Below are positions 25,968 to 33,569 of a stretch of 64,000 bases of DNA, in pieces. The stretch spans positions 992,001 to 1,056,000 of the forward strand of contig NZ_RPFW01000002.1 of assembly GCF_007827045.1 (NCBI RefSeq), read 5' to 3'. Under the pieces are notes generated by a model, which ran no database searches, had not been told where the DNA came from, and worked only from the letters and a program-made list of their open reading frames with translations. The position numbers and the translations under genes were made by a program. Source of the stretch: Trebonia kvetii (GTDB lineage: Bacteria; Actinomycetota; Actinomycetes; Streptosporangiales; Streptosporangiaceae). Each line of letters opens with the position of its first letter. The first letter of the stretch is position 1.

Positions 25968-27044
25968 ATGCTTGGTGAGCAATGGGACGGATCCGGCGAA
26001 GACGGAACTGGGCGTCAGGGGTACGGCCAGCACCGTCGCCCGCGGCGGGGGCTGCTGCGGCGCTGGCCGCTCTTCGGCATCGGCGTCACCGGGGCCGGCC
26101 TCGCGGCCGTGGTGCTCGCCGTGACGGTCAGCCTGGGTCAGGTGACCGGGGGCACGGCGTGCGCGGCCGAGCTCGCGCCGGGGCAGCCCGCGGGGTCCGG
26201 GCAGATCGCCACGCACTACGTGCTTACCGGGCTGCCGAACTGCTCCTACCCGAACCCGCCGGCCGACCAGCTGTTCGTCGCGCTGTCGCCGTCGGAGTAC
26301 AACAGCGCCGGCGGGTGCGGCGGGTACCTGGAGGTGCACGGGCCCAACGGGTCGGTGCGGGTCAAGGTCATCGACCAGTGCCCGGAGTGCGCCACCGGGC
26401 ACATCGACCTCAGCGAGACCGCGTTCGCCAAGCTCGCGCCGCTGTCGGCGGGGCTGATCAACATCAGCTACACCTACCTGGCCAACCCCGCGCTGCCCGG
26501 CCCGATCTCCATGAAGGTCAAGGACGGCTCGTCGCAGTACTGGCTCGCGCTGCTCCCCGACAACACCGGCAACCCGCTCGCGTCGGTCCAGGTGCGCACG
26601 TCGTCCGGGTGGCAGTCCCTGTCACACGTCAACTACAACTACTGGATCGCCCGGAGCGGAGCGGGCTCGGGACCGTTCACCGTCCGGCTGACCGATACCC
26701 AGGGCAACACGGCGACCGTGTCCGGCATCACGCTGAGCCCCGGATCGGTGCAGACCACCGGCACCTACATGTACGGGGCGGGCAGCGCGCCTGCTCCGGT
26801 CACCCAGACGCCGACGACACCTGCCGTGAAGACGTCCTCGGCCGCGCCTTCCGTGTCCGCGTCACGGTCAGCTTCGGCCTCGCGCTCACCGTCGCCGTCG
26901 GCGTCGCGGACCAAGCCGAAGAAGTCGGCGTCCGCCAAGCACGCCGGGAAGTCGCCTACTCCGAGCCACCTGCAGGCGATACCGGCCGTGCCGTCGGCGA
27001 CCGAGCCTGCGCAGTCGCCGACACCGCGGTCGACCTGCGGCTAG
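25968..27044 (+). CDS. membrane-anchored expansin-like protein (DPBB + CBM63)
   Basis: 358 aa from ATG 25968. A basic, Gly-rich cytoplasmic start is followed by one hydrophobic segment near residues 35-57 (LFGIGVTGAGLAAVVLAVTV), a signal anchor or uncleaved signal. Residues about 80-165 are the six-stranded double-psi beta-barrel of expansins, with the cysteine-bearing turn VKVIDQCPECATGHIDLSET that carries the key Asp. Residues about 165-270 are a CBM63-like domain (WLALLPDNTGNPLASVQVRT, LSHVNYNYWIARSGAG). The rest is Ser/Pro/Thr/Lys-rich and disordered, which is unusual at this end. Expansins loosen cellulose or cell walls without hydrolysis. Confidence 0.85.
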   Translation: MLGEQWDGSGEDGTGRQGYGQHRRPRRGLLRRWPLFGIGVTGAGLAAVVLAVTVSLGQVTGGTACAAELAPGQPAGSGQIATHYVLTGLPNCSYPNPPADQLFVALSPSEYNSAGGCGGYLEVHGPNGSVRVKVIDQCPECATGHIDLSETAFAKLAPLSAGLINISYTYLANPALPGPISMKVKDGSSQYWLALLPDNTGNPLASVQVRTSSGWQSLSHVNYNYWIARSGAGSGPFTVRLTDTQGNTATVSGITLSPGSVQTTGTYMYGAGSAPAPVTQTPTTPAVKTSSAAPSVSASRSASASRSPSPSASRTKPKKSASAKHAGKSPTPSHLQAIPAVPSATEPAQSPTPRSTCG

Positions 27045-27104
27045 GCCGGCATCGGTTACCCGGAATGGAAGTGTTGCTTACCGGATAGGCACCATCCGCG
27101 TACT

Positions 27105-28835
27105 GTGAGCGTCAGAAGCCGACCCGCCGACTGCCCCCCGGAGCGTGCCGTGCCCGACTTCCACCCGCAGTTCGTCTCGCCCGCTCAGGCACTCCCGCTG
27201 ACCAGCGCCCACTGGGCCGGCGACCATTCAGCTGACTGGGCCGAACTGGTCCGGGAGACCACCATTGGTTCCGTCCTTCGCGACGCCGCCTCGCGTGTCC
27301 CCGACGCGGTCGCGCTTGTCGACGGCGACCCCGACCCCGCCCTGCGGCGCCAGTGGACGTTCGCCGGGCTGCTCGCCGACGCCGAGCGGGCGGCGCGGGC
27401 GCTGCTCACCCGGTTTTCACCCGGCGAGCGCATCGCCGTCTGGTCGCCGAACCGGCCCGAGTGGGTCGTACTCGAGTTCGCTGTGGCGCTCGCCGGGCTG
27501 ACCCTGGTCACCGTTAACCCGGCCTACCAGGGCGAGGAGCTCGCGCACGTGCTCGGGCACTCCGAGGCTGACGGCCTGTTCCATTCCGGCGGCCAGCAGG
27601 TCGCCATCCTCGCCGAGATCCGCGGCCGGCTGCCGAAGCTCCGCGAGGTGCTTTCCTTCGAGCGCTGGGCCGCGTTCACCGCGGCGGGCGACGCCGGCCT
27701 GGTCGCGGCGCGACTGCTGCCCCACGTCGACCCGTCCAGCGCCGCCCAGGTCCTGTACACGTCGGGGACCACCGGGCGGCCCAAGGGCGCGGTGCTCAGC
27801 CACCGGGGCCTGACCAACAACGCGCGGATCGCCTTCCAGACCGCGGGCATCGGGGCCGGCGATGTCGAGCTCAACCCGATGCCGATGTTCCACGTGGGCG
27901 GCAGCGCGCTCTTCACGCTCGGCGCGGTGCAGGCGTCCGCCACTCATGTGCTCATGCCCCGCTTCTCCCCCGCCCTCGAACTCGAGCTGATCGAGGCCTA
28001 CCGGGCCACCGTGCTGTGCGGCGTGCCGACCATGCTGCTCGCCCTGCTCAGCCACCCCGACCTGGCCACGCGGGACGTCTCCTCACTGCGGATGATCTTC
28101 ACCGGCGGTGCGGTGTCACCGCCCGCGCTTGTCCGCCGGGCCGAGGCAGAACTCGACGTCATTTACACGATCGGGTACGCGCAGACCGAGGCCGGCTGCG
28201 TGCTCAGCATGACGACGGCCGCCGACTCCGCTGGCGACCGCGAGCAGACGCTCGGACTGCCGCTGCCCGGCACCGCACTGCGGATCGCGAACCCGCGCAC
28301 CGGCGAGACGGCCGCCTGCGGGGAGACCGGTGAGATCTGCGCGCGCGGTTACTTCGTGATGAACGGCTATCTCAACGCGCCCAAGGAAACCGCCGCCGCG
28401 ATCGACGCGGGCGGCTGGCTGCACACCGGAGACCTCGGCTCGCTTGACGAGCGTGGCTACCTGCGGATCGCCGGCCGCCTGAAGGAGATGATCATCAGGG
28501 GCGGCGAGAACATCTACCCGCGCGAGATCGAGGAGGTGCTCGTCAGCCACCCGGCCGTGGCGGACGCTGCTGTCGTCGGCGTCCCCGACGATTACTACGG
28601 TGAGGTGGTCGGCGCGGCGATACGCCCGGTCGACGGCGGTGCCTCCCCAGACAGCGGTGCCTCCCCACATCACAGGTCGCTGGCGAGCGAGCTTGACGCC
28701 TTCTGCCGCGCCCGGCTCGCGGCCGAGAAGGTGCCCGCGCGCTGGCTGATCACCGCCGCCTTCCCGATGACCCCCTCCGGCAAGATCCGCAAGGACGAAC
28801 TGCGCGACCAGCTGGCCGCCGACGCCGCGTCCTGA
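27105..28835 (+). CDS. acyl-CoA synthetase / AMP-dependent ligase
   Basis: 576 aa from GTG 27105; GTG 27150 (VPDFHPQFVSPAQALPL) is also possible. Motifs of the acyl/aryl-CoA synthetase family are intact: LYTSGTTGRPKGAVLSHRGL (AMP-binding), IYTIGYAQTEAGCVLSMT, WLHTGDLGSLDERGYLRIAG, RLKEMIIRGGENIYPREIEE and the C-terminal lysine in TPSGKIRKDELRDQ. It resembles fatty-acyl-CoA synthases such as FadD35/AcsA-like proteins. An insertion near DGGASPDSGASPHH before the last domain is unusual. The rhomboid gene follows after 30 bp. Confidence 0.9.
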   Translation: MSVRSRPADCPPERAVPDFHPQFVSPAQALPLTSAHWAGDHSADWAELVRETTIGSVLRDAASRVPDAVALVDGDPDPALRRQWTFAGLLADAERAARALLTRFSPGERIAVWSPNRPEWVVLEFAVALAGLTLVTVNPAYQGEELAHVLGHSEADGLFHSGGQQVAILAEIRGRLPKLREVLSFERWAAFTAAGDAGLVAARLLPHVDPSSAAQVLYTSGTTGRPKGAVLSHRGLTNNARIAFQTAGIGAGDVELNPMPMFHVGGSALFTLGAVQASATHVLMPRFSPALELELIEAYRATVLCGVPTMLLALLSHPDLATRDVSSLRMIFTGGAVSPPALVRRAEAELDVIYTIGYAQTEAGCVLSMTTAADSAGDREQTLGLPLPGTALRIANPRTGETAACGETGEICARGYFVMNGYLNAPKETAAAIDAGGWLHTGDLGSLDERGYLRIAGRLKEMIIRGGENIYPREIEEVLVSHPAVADAAVVGVPDDYYGEVVGAAIRPVDGGASPDSGASPHHRSLASELDAFCRARLAAEKVPARWLITAAFPMTPSGKIRKDELRDQLAADAAS

Positions 28836-28865
28836 ATCCCGGTCACGCTGAGCTAGATTATTGCC

Positions 28866-29666
28866 GTGGTCATCCCGGTTCATGACATTAACCCGGTACG
28901 CCGGACCCCGTGGGTCACCTACCTGATCGTCGCGGTCAACGTCGTCGTGCTGCTGCTGACACCGGTGGCGGCGACCTCGCTGACCGGGGCAGCGGCGAGC
29001 ACGGCGCAGGCATGCAAGGAGGCGGCGTTCCTCGACGAGCACGCGGCCATCCCGCACGAGATGATCACCGACAAGCCGCTGCGCCTCGTGGTGACCGGGC
29101 AGCTCGGCTCCCGGCCGGGTACCTGCGTGGTCGCGCCGCCTGCCTACCGCAAGAACCCGGTGCTGTCGGTGCTCGAGGCGATGTTCATCCACTCCGGCTG
29201 GCTGCACCTGCTCGGCAACATGCTGTTCCTCGTCATCTTCGGCAACAACATCGAGGACCGGTTCCGCAAGCTGCCCTACCTGGTGTTCTATCTGTTCTGC
29301 GGCTACGTCGCCGCCTACGGCTACGCCTGGGCATTCCAGACATCCGTCCAGCCACTGGTCGGCGCGTCCGGCGCGATTGCCGGCGTGCTCGGCGCGTACC
29401 TCATGCTCTATCCGAGGGCGCGGGTGTGGTCGCTGGTGCCGTTCCTGTTCTTCATCCCGCTGCGCATCCCGGCGTGGCTGGTGCTCGGATCGTGGTTCGT
29501 ACTGCAATGGCTGTACGCGGCCGGCTACGCCGCCTCGGGCGAGGCCGGCGTGGCGTACATGGCGCACGTGTTCGGCTTCCTCGCCGGGGCCATCGTCGGG
29601 CTGCTCGTCCGCGCCGCCTCGTCGCCGCCGCAGTATCCGGTGCACCCGCGCTACAACGCGAGCTGA
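28866..29666 (+). CDS. rhomboid-family intramembrane serine protease
   Basis: 266 aa from GTG 28866. Six or seven hydrophobic helices are visible. The catalytic dyad is Ser168 in LVGASGAIAGVLGAYLM and His234 in YMAHVFGFLAG; the HxxxN motif of the oxyanion loop is H114-LLG-N118. A long extracytoplasmic loop near residues 40-95 has Cys50 and Cys87. Rhomboids cleave membrane proteins at helix-destabilising sites. Spacing of 30 bp after the acyl-CoA synthetase allows co-transcription. It ends 9 bp before the convergent DUF1003 gene. Confidence 0.92.
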   Translation: MVIPVHDINPVRRTPWVTYLIVAVNVVVLLLTPVAATSLTGAAASTAQACKEAAFLDEHAAIPHEMITDKPLRLVVTGQLGSRPGTCVVAPPAYRKNPVLSVLEAMFIHSGWLHLLGNMLFLVIFGNNIEDRFRKLPYLVFYLFCGYVAAYGYAWAFQTSVQPLVGASGAIAGVLGAYLMLYPRARVWSLVPFLFFIPLRIPAWLVLGSWFVLQWLYAAGYAASGEAGVAYMAHVFGFLAGAIVGLLVRAASSPPQYPVHPRYNAS

Positions 29667-29675
29667 CGGCGCGCG

Positions 29676-30188
29676 CTAGTCGTCTTCCAGCTTTTCCGGT
29701 ACGCGGTCGACGATCAGCTTGGACAAACGTTCCAGGTGCTCGGACAGGTCCTGGAGGGTCACCACGTTCTCCAAGGCGAGGCGGACGGAGGCGAGCTCGC
29801 GAGCGAGGAACTCGGTGTCGGCCTGGGTCCGGGCGGCGACCTGGCGGTCGCGGTCGATGTTGGCGCGGTCCCGCTCGTCCTGACGGTTCTGCGCCAGCAG
29901 GATCAGCGGTGCCGCGTACGCGGCCTGGGTGGAGAAGGCCAGGTTGAGCAGGATGAACGGGTAGGGGTCCCAGTGGTTGATGATGCCGGCGGTGTTGAGT
30001 GAGATCCAGAAGATGACGAACAGCGTCTGGCCGAACAGGTACTTGCCCGTGCCGAGAAACCGGGCGAGCGCCTCCGAGTACCGGCCGAAGGCGTCGGCGT
30101 CGTAGAGCGAGCCGCGGACGCGCGCGCCGCGCGGCACCGACAGGTCGTTGCGCTCGCCGATCGAGCGGAGCCGGGTGAACCACGCCAT
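29676..30188 (-). CDS. DUF1003 membrane protein
   Basis: 170 aa from ATG 30186-30188. The DUF1003 core contains two membrane helices (LFGQTLFVIFWISLNTAGII and FILLNLAFSTQAAYAAPLIL) connected by HWDPYPF, then a charged coiled-coil tail (QNRQDERDRANIDRDRQVAA through NVVTLQDLSEHLERL). Its start overlaps the stop of the MgtE_N protein gene by one base (TGATG), the usual actinobacterial pairing, so both probably work together in an envelope process. Confidence 0.9.
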   Translation of the reverse strand: MAWFTRLRSIGERNDLSVPRGARVRGSLYDADAFGRYSEALARFLGTGKYLFGQTLFVIFWISLNTAGIINHWDPYPFILLNLAFSTQAAYAAPLILLAQNRQDERDRANIDRDRQVAARTQADTEFLARELASVRLALENVVTLQDLSEHLERLSKLIVDRVPEKLEDD

Positions 30189-31429
30189 CAGGCGTTCCCG
30201 CCGATTCTGCGCCAGCCGACGGGAAGCAACCGGTCGAGCACGTCGTCGACGGTGACCGCGCCGAGCAGGCGGCCCAGGCTGTCGCAGACCGCGACGCCGA
30301 TGAAGTTGTAGGCGGCGAGCCGCGCGGCGAGCTCGCGCTCGGGCAGGTCGGGCTGCACGTAGACGCGCGCCTCGATGCACTCGCCCACGGGGATCGACGG
30401 CGCGCGGCGCAGCAGCCGCTGGAAGCCGACGCTGCCCAGGTAACGGCCGGTCGGCGTGAGCATTGGCGGCTCGCACACGTAGACCTGCGCGGCCGTGGTC
30501 GCCGGCAGGTCGCGGTCGCGCACCCGGGCGAGCACCTCGGCGACCGGCGCATTCGGCGGAAAGACCAACGGCTGCGAGGTCATCATGCCGCCGGCGGTGG
30601 CCTTGTCGTAGCGGAGCAGCCGGCGCAGTTCCTCGGCCTGCACGCTCTGCATCGCAGTCAGCAGCCGCTCCCGCTGCTCGGGAGGCATCTCGCCGAGCAG
30701 GTCGGCCGCGTCGTCCGGCTGCATCTCCTCGACGACGTCGGCGCTGCGCTCGATGCTGCCCAGGCTGTTGAGCAGCCTGATCTGGTCTTGCTCCGGCATC
30801 TCCTCGAGCAGGTCGGCCAGTTCCTCGTCATCGAGGACCGCGGCGAGCTGGCTGCGCCTGGCCGCGGGCAGCGACTCGAACGCGGACGCCAGGTCGGCCG
30901 GCGCCATCTCGCGCAGGCTGGTCAGCTGCTCGGCGAGCGGCCCAGGCTCGAACAGCTCACGGCACTCCTGCCACGGGATGATCTCCGGCCCGTGCGAGCG
31001 CAGGCCGCGTCCCTTGGTGACCGCGAGCGAGGTCACCTGCCAGCGGCCGTGCGCCAGCTCGCGCTGCGCGATGGCCACATCGGCGATAGTGCCGACGGGA
31101 GTGCGGCGGCCGTAGAGGCTGCTCGCGAGGATTTCCCCGGTGCGCTTGGTGAACGGATCGAGGTCGACCGTGCCGCCGAGCAGCTGCGCGCCTTCCGCGG
31201 ACACCTCTCTGATCCGGCCGAATGGCACGAAGATCGTCCGCCGCCGCAGCGCCACGACGAGTCCGAGCGCGCGCGGCGGCTCACTGCCCGCGACCGGCCA
31301 GATGACCACGTCACGGACCCTGCCCAGGGAGGTGCCGTCGGTGTCGAGCAGCGGCCGTCCAGTGAGGCGGGCCGTGAACACCGTGCTCTCAAGCCCGGCG
31401 AATCCATGCGGCCCCGTGGTAGTGGTCAC
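30188..31429 (-). CDS. PRC barrel - MgtE_N - CBS protein (soluble MgtE-like)
   Basis: 413 aa from GTG 31427-31429 (VTTTTGPHGFAGLESTVF). Domains in order: two PRC-barrel-like halves near residues 15-165 (GRPLLDTDGTSLGRVRDVVI; RRTPVGTIADVAIAQRELAH), an MgtE N-terminal superhelix near 170-280 (DLASAFESLPAARRSQLAAV, LADLLEEMPEQDQIRLLNSL) and a CBS pair near 290-405 (GMMTSQPLVFPPNAPVAEVL; VGECIEARVYVQPDLPEREL). The membrane domain of true MgtE Mg2+ channels is missing, so it is a soluble sensor or adaptor, not a transporter by itself. Downstream coupling to DUF1003 is conserved in the phylum. Confidence 0.9.
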   Translation of the reverse strand: MTTTTGPHGFAGLESTVFTARLTGRPLLDTDGTSLGRVRDVVIWPVAGSEPPRALGLVVALRRRTIFVPFGRIREVSAEGAQLLGGTVDLDPFTKRTGEILASSLYGRRTPVGTIADVAIAQRELAHGRWQVTSLAVTKGRGLRSHGPEIIPWQECRELFEPGPLAEQLTSLREMAPADLASAFESLPAARRSQLAAVLDDEELADLLEEMPEQDQIRLLNSLGSIERSADVVEEMQPDDAADLLGEMPPEQRERLLTAMQSVQAEELRRLLRYDKATAGGMMTSQPLVFPPNAPVAEVLARVRDRDLPATTAAQVYVCEPPMLTPTGRYLGSVGFQRLLRRAPSIPVGECIEARVYVQPDLPERELAARLAAYNFIGVAVCDSLGRLLGAVTVDDVLDRLLPVGWRRIGGNA

Positions 31430-31482
31430 GCGACCATTATGATTTCCCGTACCCCATCTCTCACAAGCGGGCAACGCGCCGA

Positions 31483-31995
31483 CTATACGAGCGGCGCGTG
31501 CACCTCGCCGCTGCCGAGGAAGATGTCGGCCCCCGCCAGCCGCAGCCGGTACACCCGCAGGCGGCCGCCCTGCTGCCCGACGGCGATGGTGAGCACGTAG
31601 CGGTACGCCGGCTCAGCCACCGGCACCGGGAACTCCGTCGCCCCGCCCGCCGGAACCACGCCGACGGTCTCGTAGGCGCCGGGCCGGAACCTGCGGCCCT
31701 TCGTCCACCGCGGCACCCGGACGGTGAACTTCCCGATGAGCGACCCCGGGACGAATCCGCGGCGAACCCGGAGCGCGGTCAGCGCCGGCGTGCCCGACGG
31801 GTTGCGCACGGTCGCGAAGATCACCGGATTCCCGTCCGACGCGTCCGACCCGACGAGCGCGCTCACCCGCGCGTCCCCCGGATGGTCGCCGTTGCGCGCG
31901 CCGACGATCCCGCACCAGCCCAGTAGGACTATCGCGCATGCCCCCATGAAAATCACCAAAAAGTAGATCACCACGGTCCCCCAACCTGGCATCAT
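31483..31995 (-). CDS. hypothetical protein with one membrane helix
   Basis: 170 aa from ATG 31993-31995 (MMPGWGTVVIYFLVIFMGAC); ATG 31990-31992 or 32005-32007 are alternatives, the latter overlapping the divergent MocR start. A single hydrophobic helix (residues 8-30) is followed by a predicted beta-rich extracytoplasmic domain (VIFATVRNPSGTPALTALRV, RRFRPGAYETVGVVPAGGAT, YRYVLTIAVGQQGGRLRVYR). Family unknown. Because its start region overlaps the motif shared by the MocR genes, it is a plausible MocR target. Confidence 0.65.
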   Translation of the reverse strand: MMPGWGTVVIYFLVIFMGACAIVLLGWCGIVGARNGDHPGDARVSALVGSDASDGNPVIFATVRNPSGTPALTALRVRRGFVPGSLIGKFTVRVPRWTKGRRFRPGAYETVGVVPAGGATEFPVPVAEPAYRYVLTIAVGQQGGRLRVYRLRLAGADIFLGSGEVHAPLV

Positions 31996-32005
31996 TGGCA
32001 CTGTC
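31994..32005. promoter_or_regulatory. shared MocR-associated motif, copy 2
   Basis: attggcactgtc ends directly before ATG 32006 of the second MocR gene. It is identical to the reverse of 10518-10529. A wider dyad attggc-N14-gccaat spans 31994-32019. It lies within the start region of the divergent membrane-protein gene, so one site could control both. Confidence 0.55.
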
Positions 32006-33463
32006 ATGGTAGAGCCAATTAACACGGAAGTGGCTCGCGGGGCCGGCCCTTTGATCAGCGCCCACGAGCTCGCCGATCTGCTTGGCCGCTGGCCGACCGC
32101 GGACGGCGCGCTGTACCGGCTGCTGGCCGCCCGTATCGGGCGGCTCGCGGACACCGGAGAGCTGCCGCCGGGCGTCCGGCTGCCGCCCGAGCGGGTTCTA
32201 GCGGCGTCGCTGTCGGTCAGCAGGAACACCGTCGCCCTCGCCTACCAGGTGCTGCGCGACGAGGGCATGGCGGCCAGCCGCCAGGGCTCGGGCACCAGGC
32301 TCGTCCCGCACCGCACCACCCCGGCGGCGGTGCACCGCGCGAACGGGTTCTTCACCGGCATGCTGTCCGGCACGCCCGCCTACGACCTTGCCGTCGCCGC
32401 CGTCGACTGCGCTCCCCAGGTCGCGGACGCGCTCGCCGACCCGGACACCGTGACGGACCGGTCCGAACGGATGCGGCTTACACTCGGCACCGGCTATCTT
32501 CCCTACGGGCTGCCAGAACTACGGTCGGCGATCGCCTGGATGCTCACCACCGTGCACGGCATCCCCACCACGCAGGACCAGGTGCTCGTCACAACCGGCG
32601 CGCAGCAGGCCCTTGACCTGCTGCTGCGCTGCGAGGTCGCGCCCGGGCAGCCGGTCGTCACCGAGGATCCCACCTATCCGGGCTTCATCGACGCGCTGTA
32701 CCGCTGCGGCGCACGCCCGGTCGGCGTGCCGCCAGGCGACATGGCGCGGCTGTCCGACGCGGTGGCCACGCACCGGCCGGCGCTCGCCTTCCTCGTCCCG
32801 ACACACCAGAACCCGACCGGCCTGGTGCTCCCGGCCGCCGAACGGCACGAGATCGTGGCGCTCGCGGAACGGCACCCCGGCGTCACGTTCGTCGACGACA
32901 TGACCGTGGCCGAGATCTCGCTGGCCGGCCCCTACACCGAGCCGCAGCCGCCGCCGCTCGCCGCGCTCGCGTCCCGGCTGCCGAACGTGGTGACCGTCGG
33001 GTCGCTGTCCAAGACGTACTGGGGCGGGCTGCGCACCGGCTGGGTGCGGGCCCCGGCGGGCATCATCGACCGGCTCGCCGCCGCGAAGGCGGCCGGCGAC
33101 CTGGGCTCGCCGCCGCACGCGCAGGGCCTCATCGCGAACGTGATGCTCTCCTCGCACGAGGAGATCCTCGCCTACCGTGCCGACTGGGCCAGGCAGCGCT
33201 ACGCCGCCGCGGCGGCGGCCCTTGCCTCGGCCCTGCCGGACTGGGAGTGGACGCCGCCGTGCGGCGGGCTGACCATCTGGGCGCGACGGCCCGGCCACGC
33301 GGACTCGAGCGGGTTCGCCCAGGCGGCGCTGCGCCGCGGCGTCGCCGTCGTGCCCGGCAGGCTGACGTCGGTCTCGACCGACCGGTCCCCGTGGATGAGG
33401 CTCGCCTTCGCCCTCCCGCCCGACGACTTGACCACCGCCATCAAGACGCTCGCCACCGTCTGA
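32006..33463 (+). CDS. MocR-family PLP-dependent transcriptional regulator
   Basis: 485 aa, paralogous to the protein at 10538. The winged helix (RLLAARIGRLADTGELPPGV, LSVSRNTVALAYQVLRDEGM, RQGSGTRLVPH) covers residues about 30-110. The aminotransferase domain follows, with FLVPTHQNPTGLVLP, TFVDDMTVAEISLAG and the PLP lysine K336 in VGSLSKTYWGGLRTGW. It is probably leaderless, or has a very short 5' UTR, as the putative operator touches the start codon. The ligand and target are unknown. Confidence 0.92.
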   Translation: MVEPINTEVARGAGPLISAHELADLLGRWPTADGALYRLLAARIGRLADTGELPPGVRLPPERVLAASLSVSRNTVALAYQVLRDEGMAASRQGSGTRLVPHRTTPAAVHRANGFFTGMLSGTPAYDLAVAAVDCAPQVADALADPDTVTDRSERMRLTLGTGYLPYGLPELRSAIAWMLTTVHGIPTTQDQVLVTTGAQQALDLLLRCEVAPGQPVVTEDPTYPGFIDALYRCGARPVGVPPGDMARLSDAVATHRPALAFLVPTHQNPTGLVLPAAERHEIVALAERHPGVTFVDDMTVAEISLAGPYTEPQPPPLAALASRLPNVVTVGSLSKTYWGGLRTGWVRAPAGIIDRLAAAKAAGDLGSPPHAQGLIANVMLSSHEEILAYRADWARQRYAAAAAALASALPDWEWTPPCGGLTIWARRPGHADSSGFAQAALRRGVAVVPGRLTSVSTDRSPWMRLAFALPPDDLTTAIKTLATV

Positions 33464-33517
33464 CAAGACGATCCGCACTGCCTGAATGGCCGGCCAGGGC
33501 ATATCAAATCGGGGGAA

Positions 33518-33550
33518 AGCGGTCTAGACCGCTGGCGCACGACGCCAGCG
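33518..33550. promoter_or_regulatory. two adjoining palindromes
   Basis: agcggtct-agaccgct (33518-33533) is a perfect 16-bp palindrome and overlaps the perfect 8-bp-stem hairpin cgctggcg-cacga-cgccagcg (33530-33550). They lie 55 bp after the MocR stop and 19 bp before the NYN-FHA start. The hairpin could end MocR transcription; the 16-bp palindrome looks like an operator. Confidence 0.55.
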
Positions 33551-33569
33551 GGGTCATACGATTTTCCGG

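Noticed and set aside
25968..27044. c-di-AMP riboswitch in front of the expansin gene
   Set aside because: Such riboswitches often precede wall-active genes in actinobacteria, but the upstream region shows none of the conserved stems that I could recognise.
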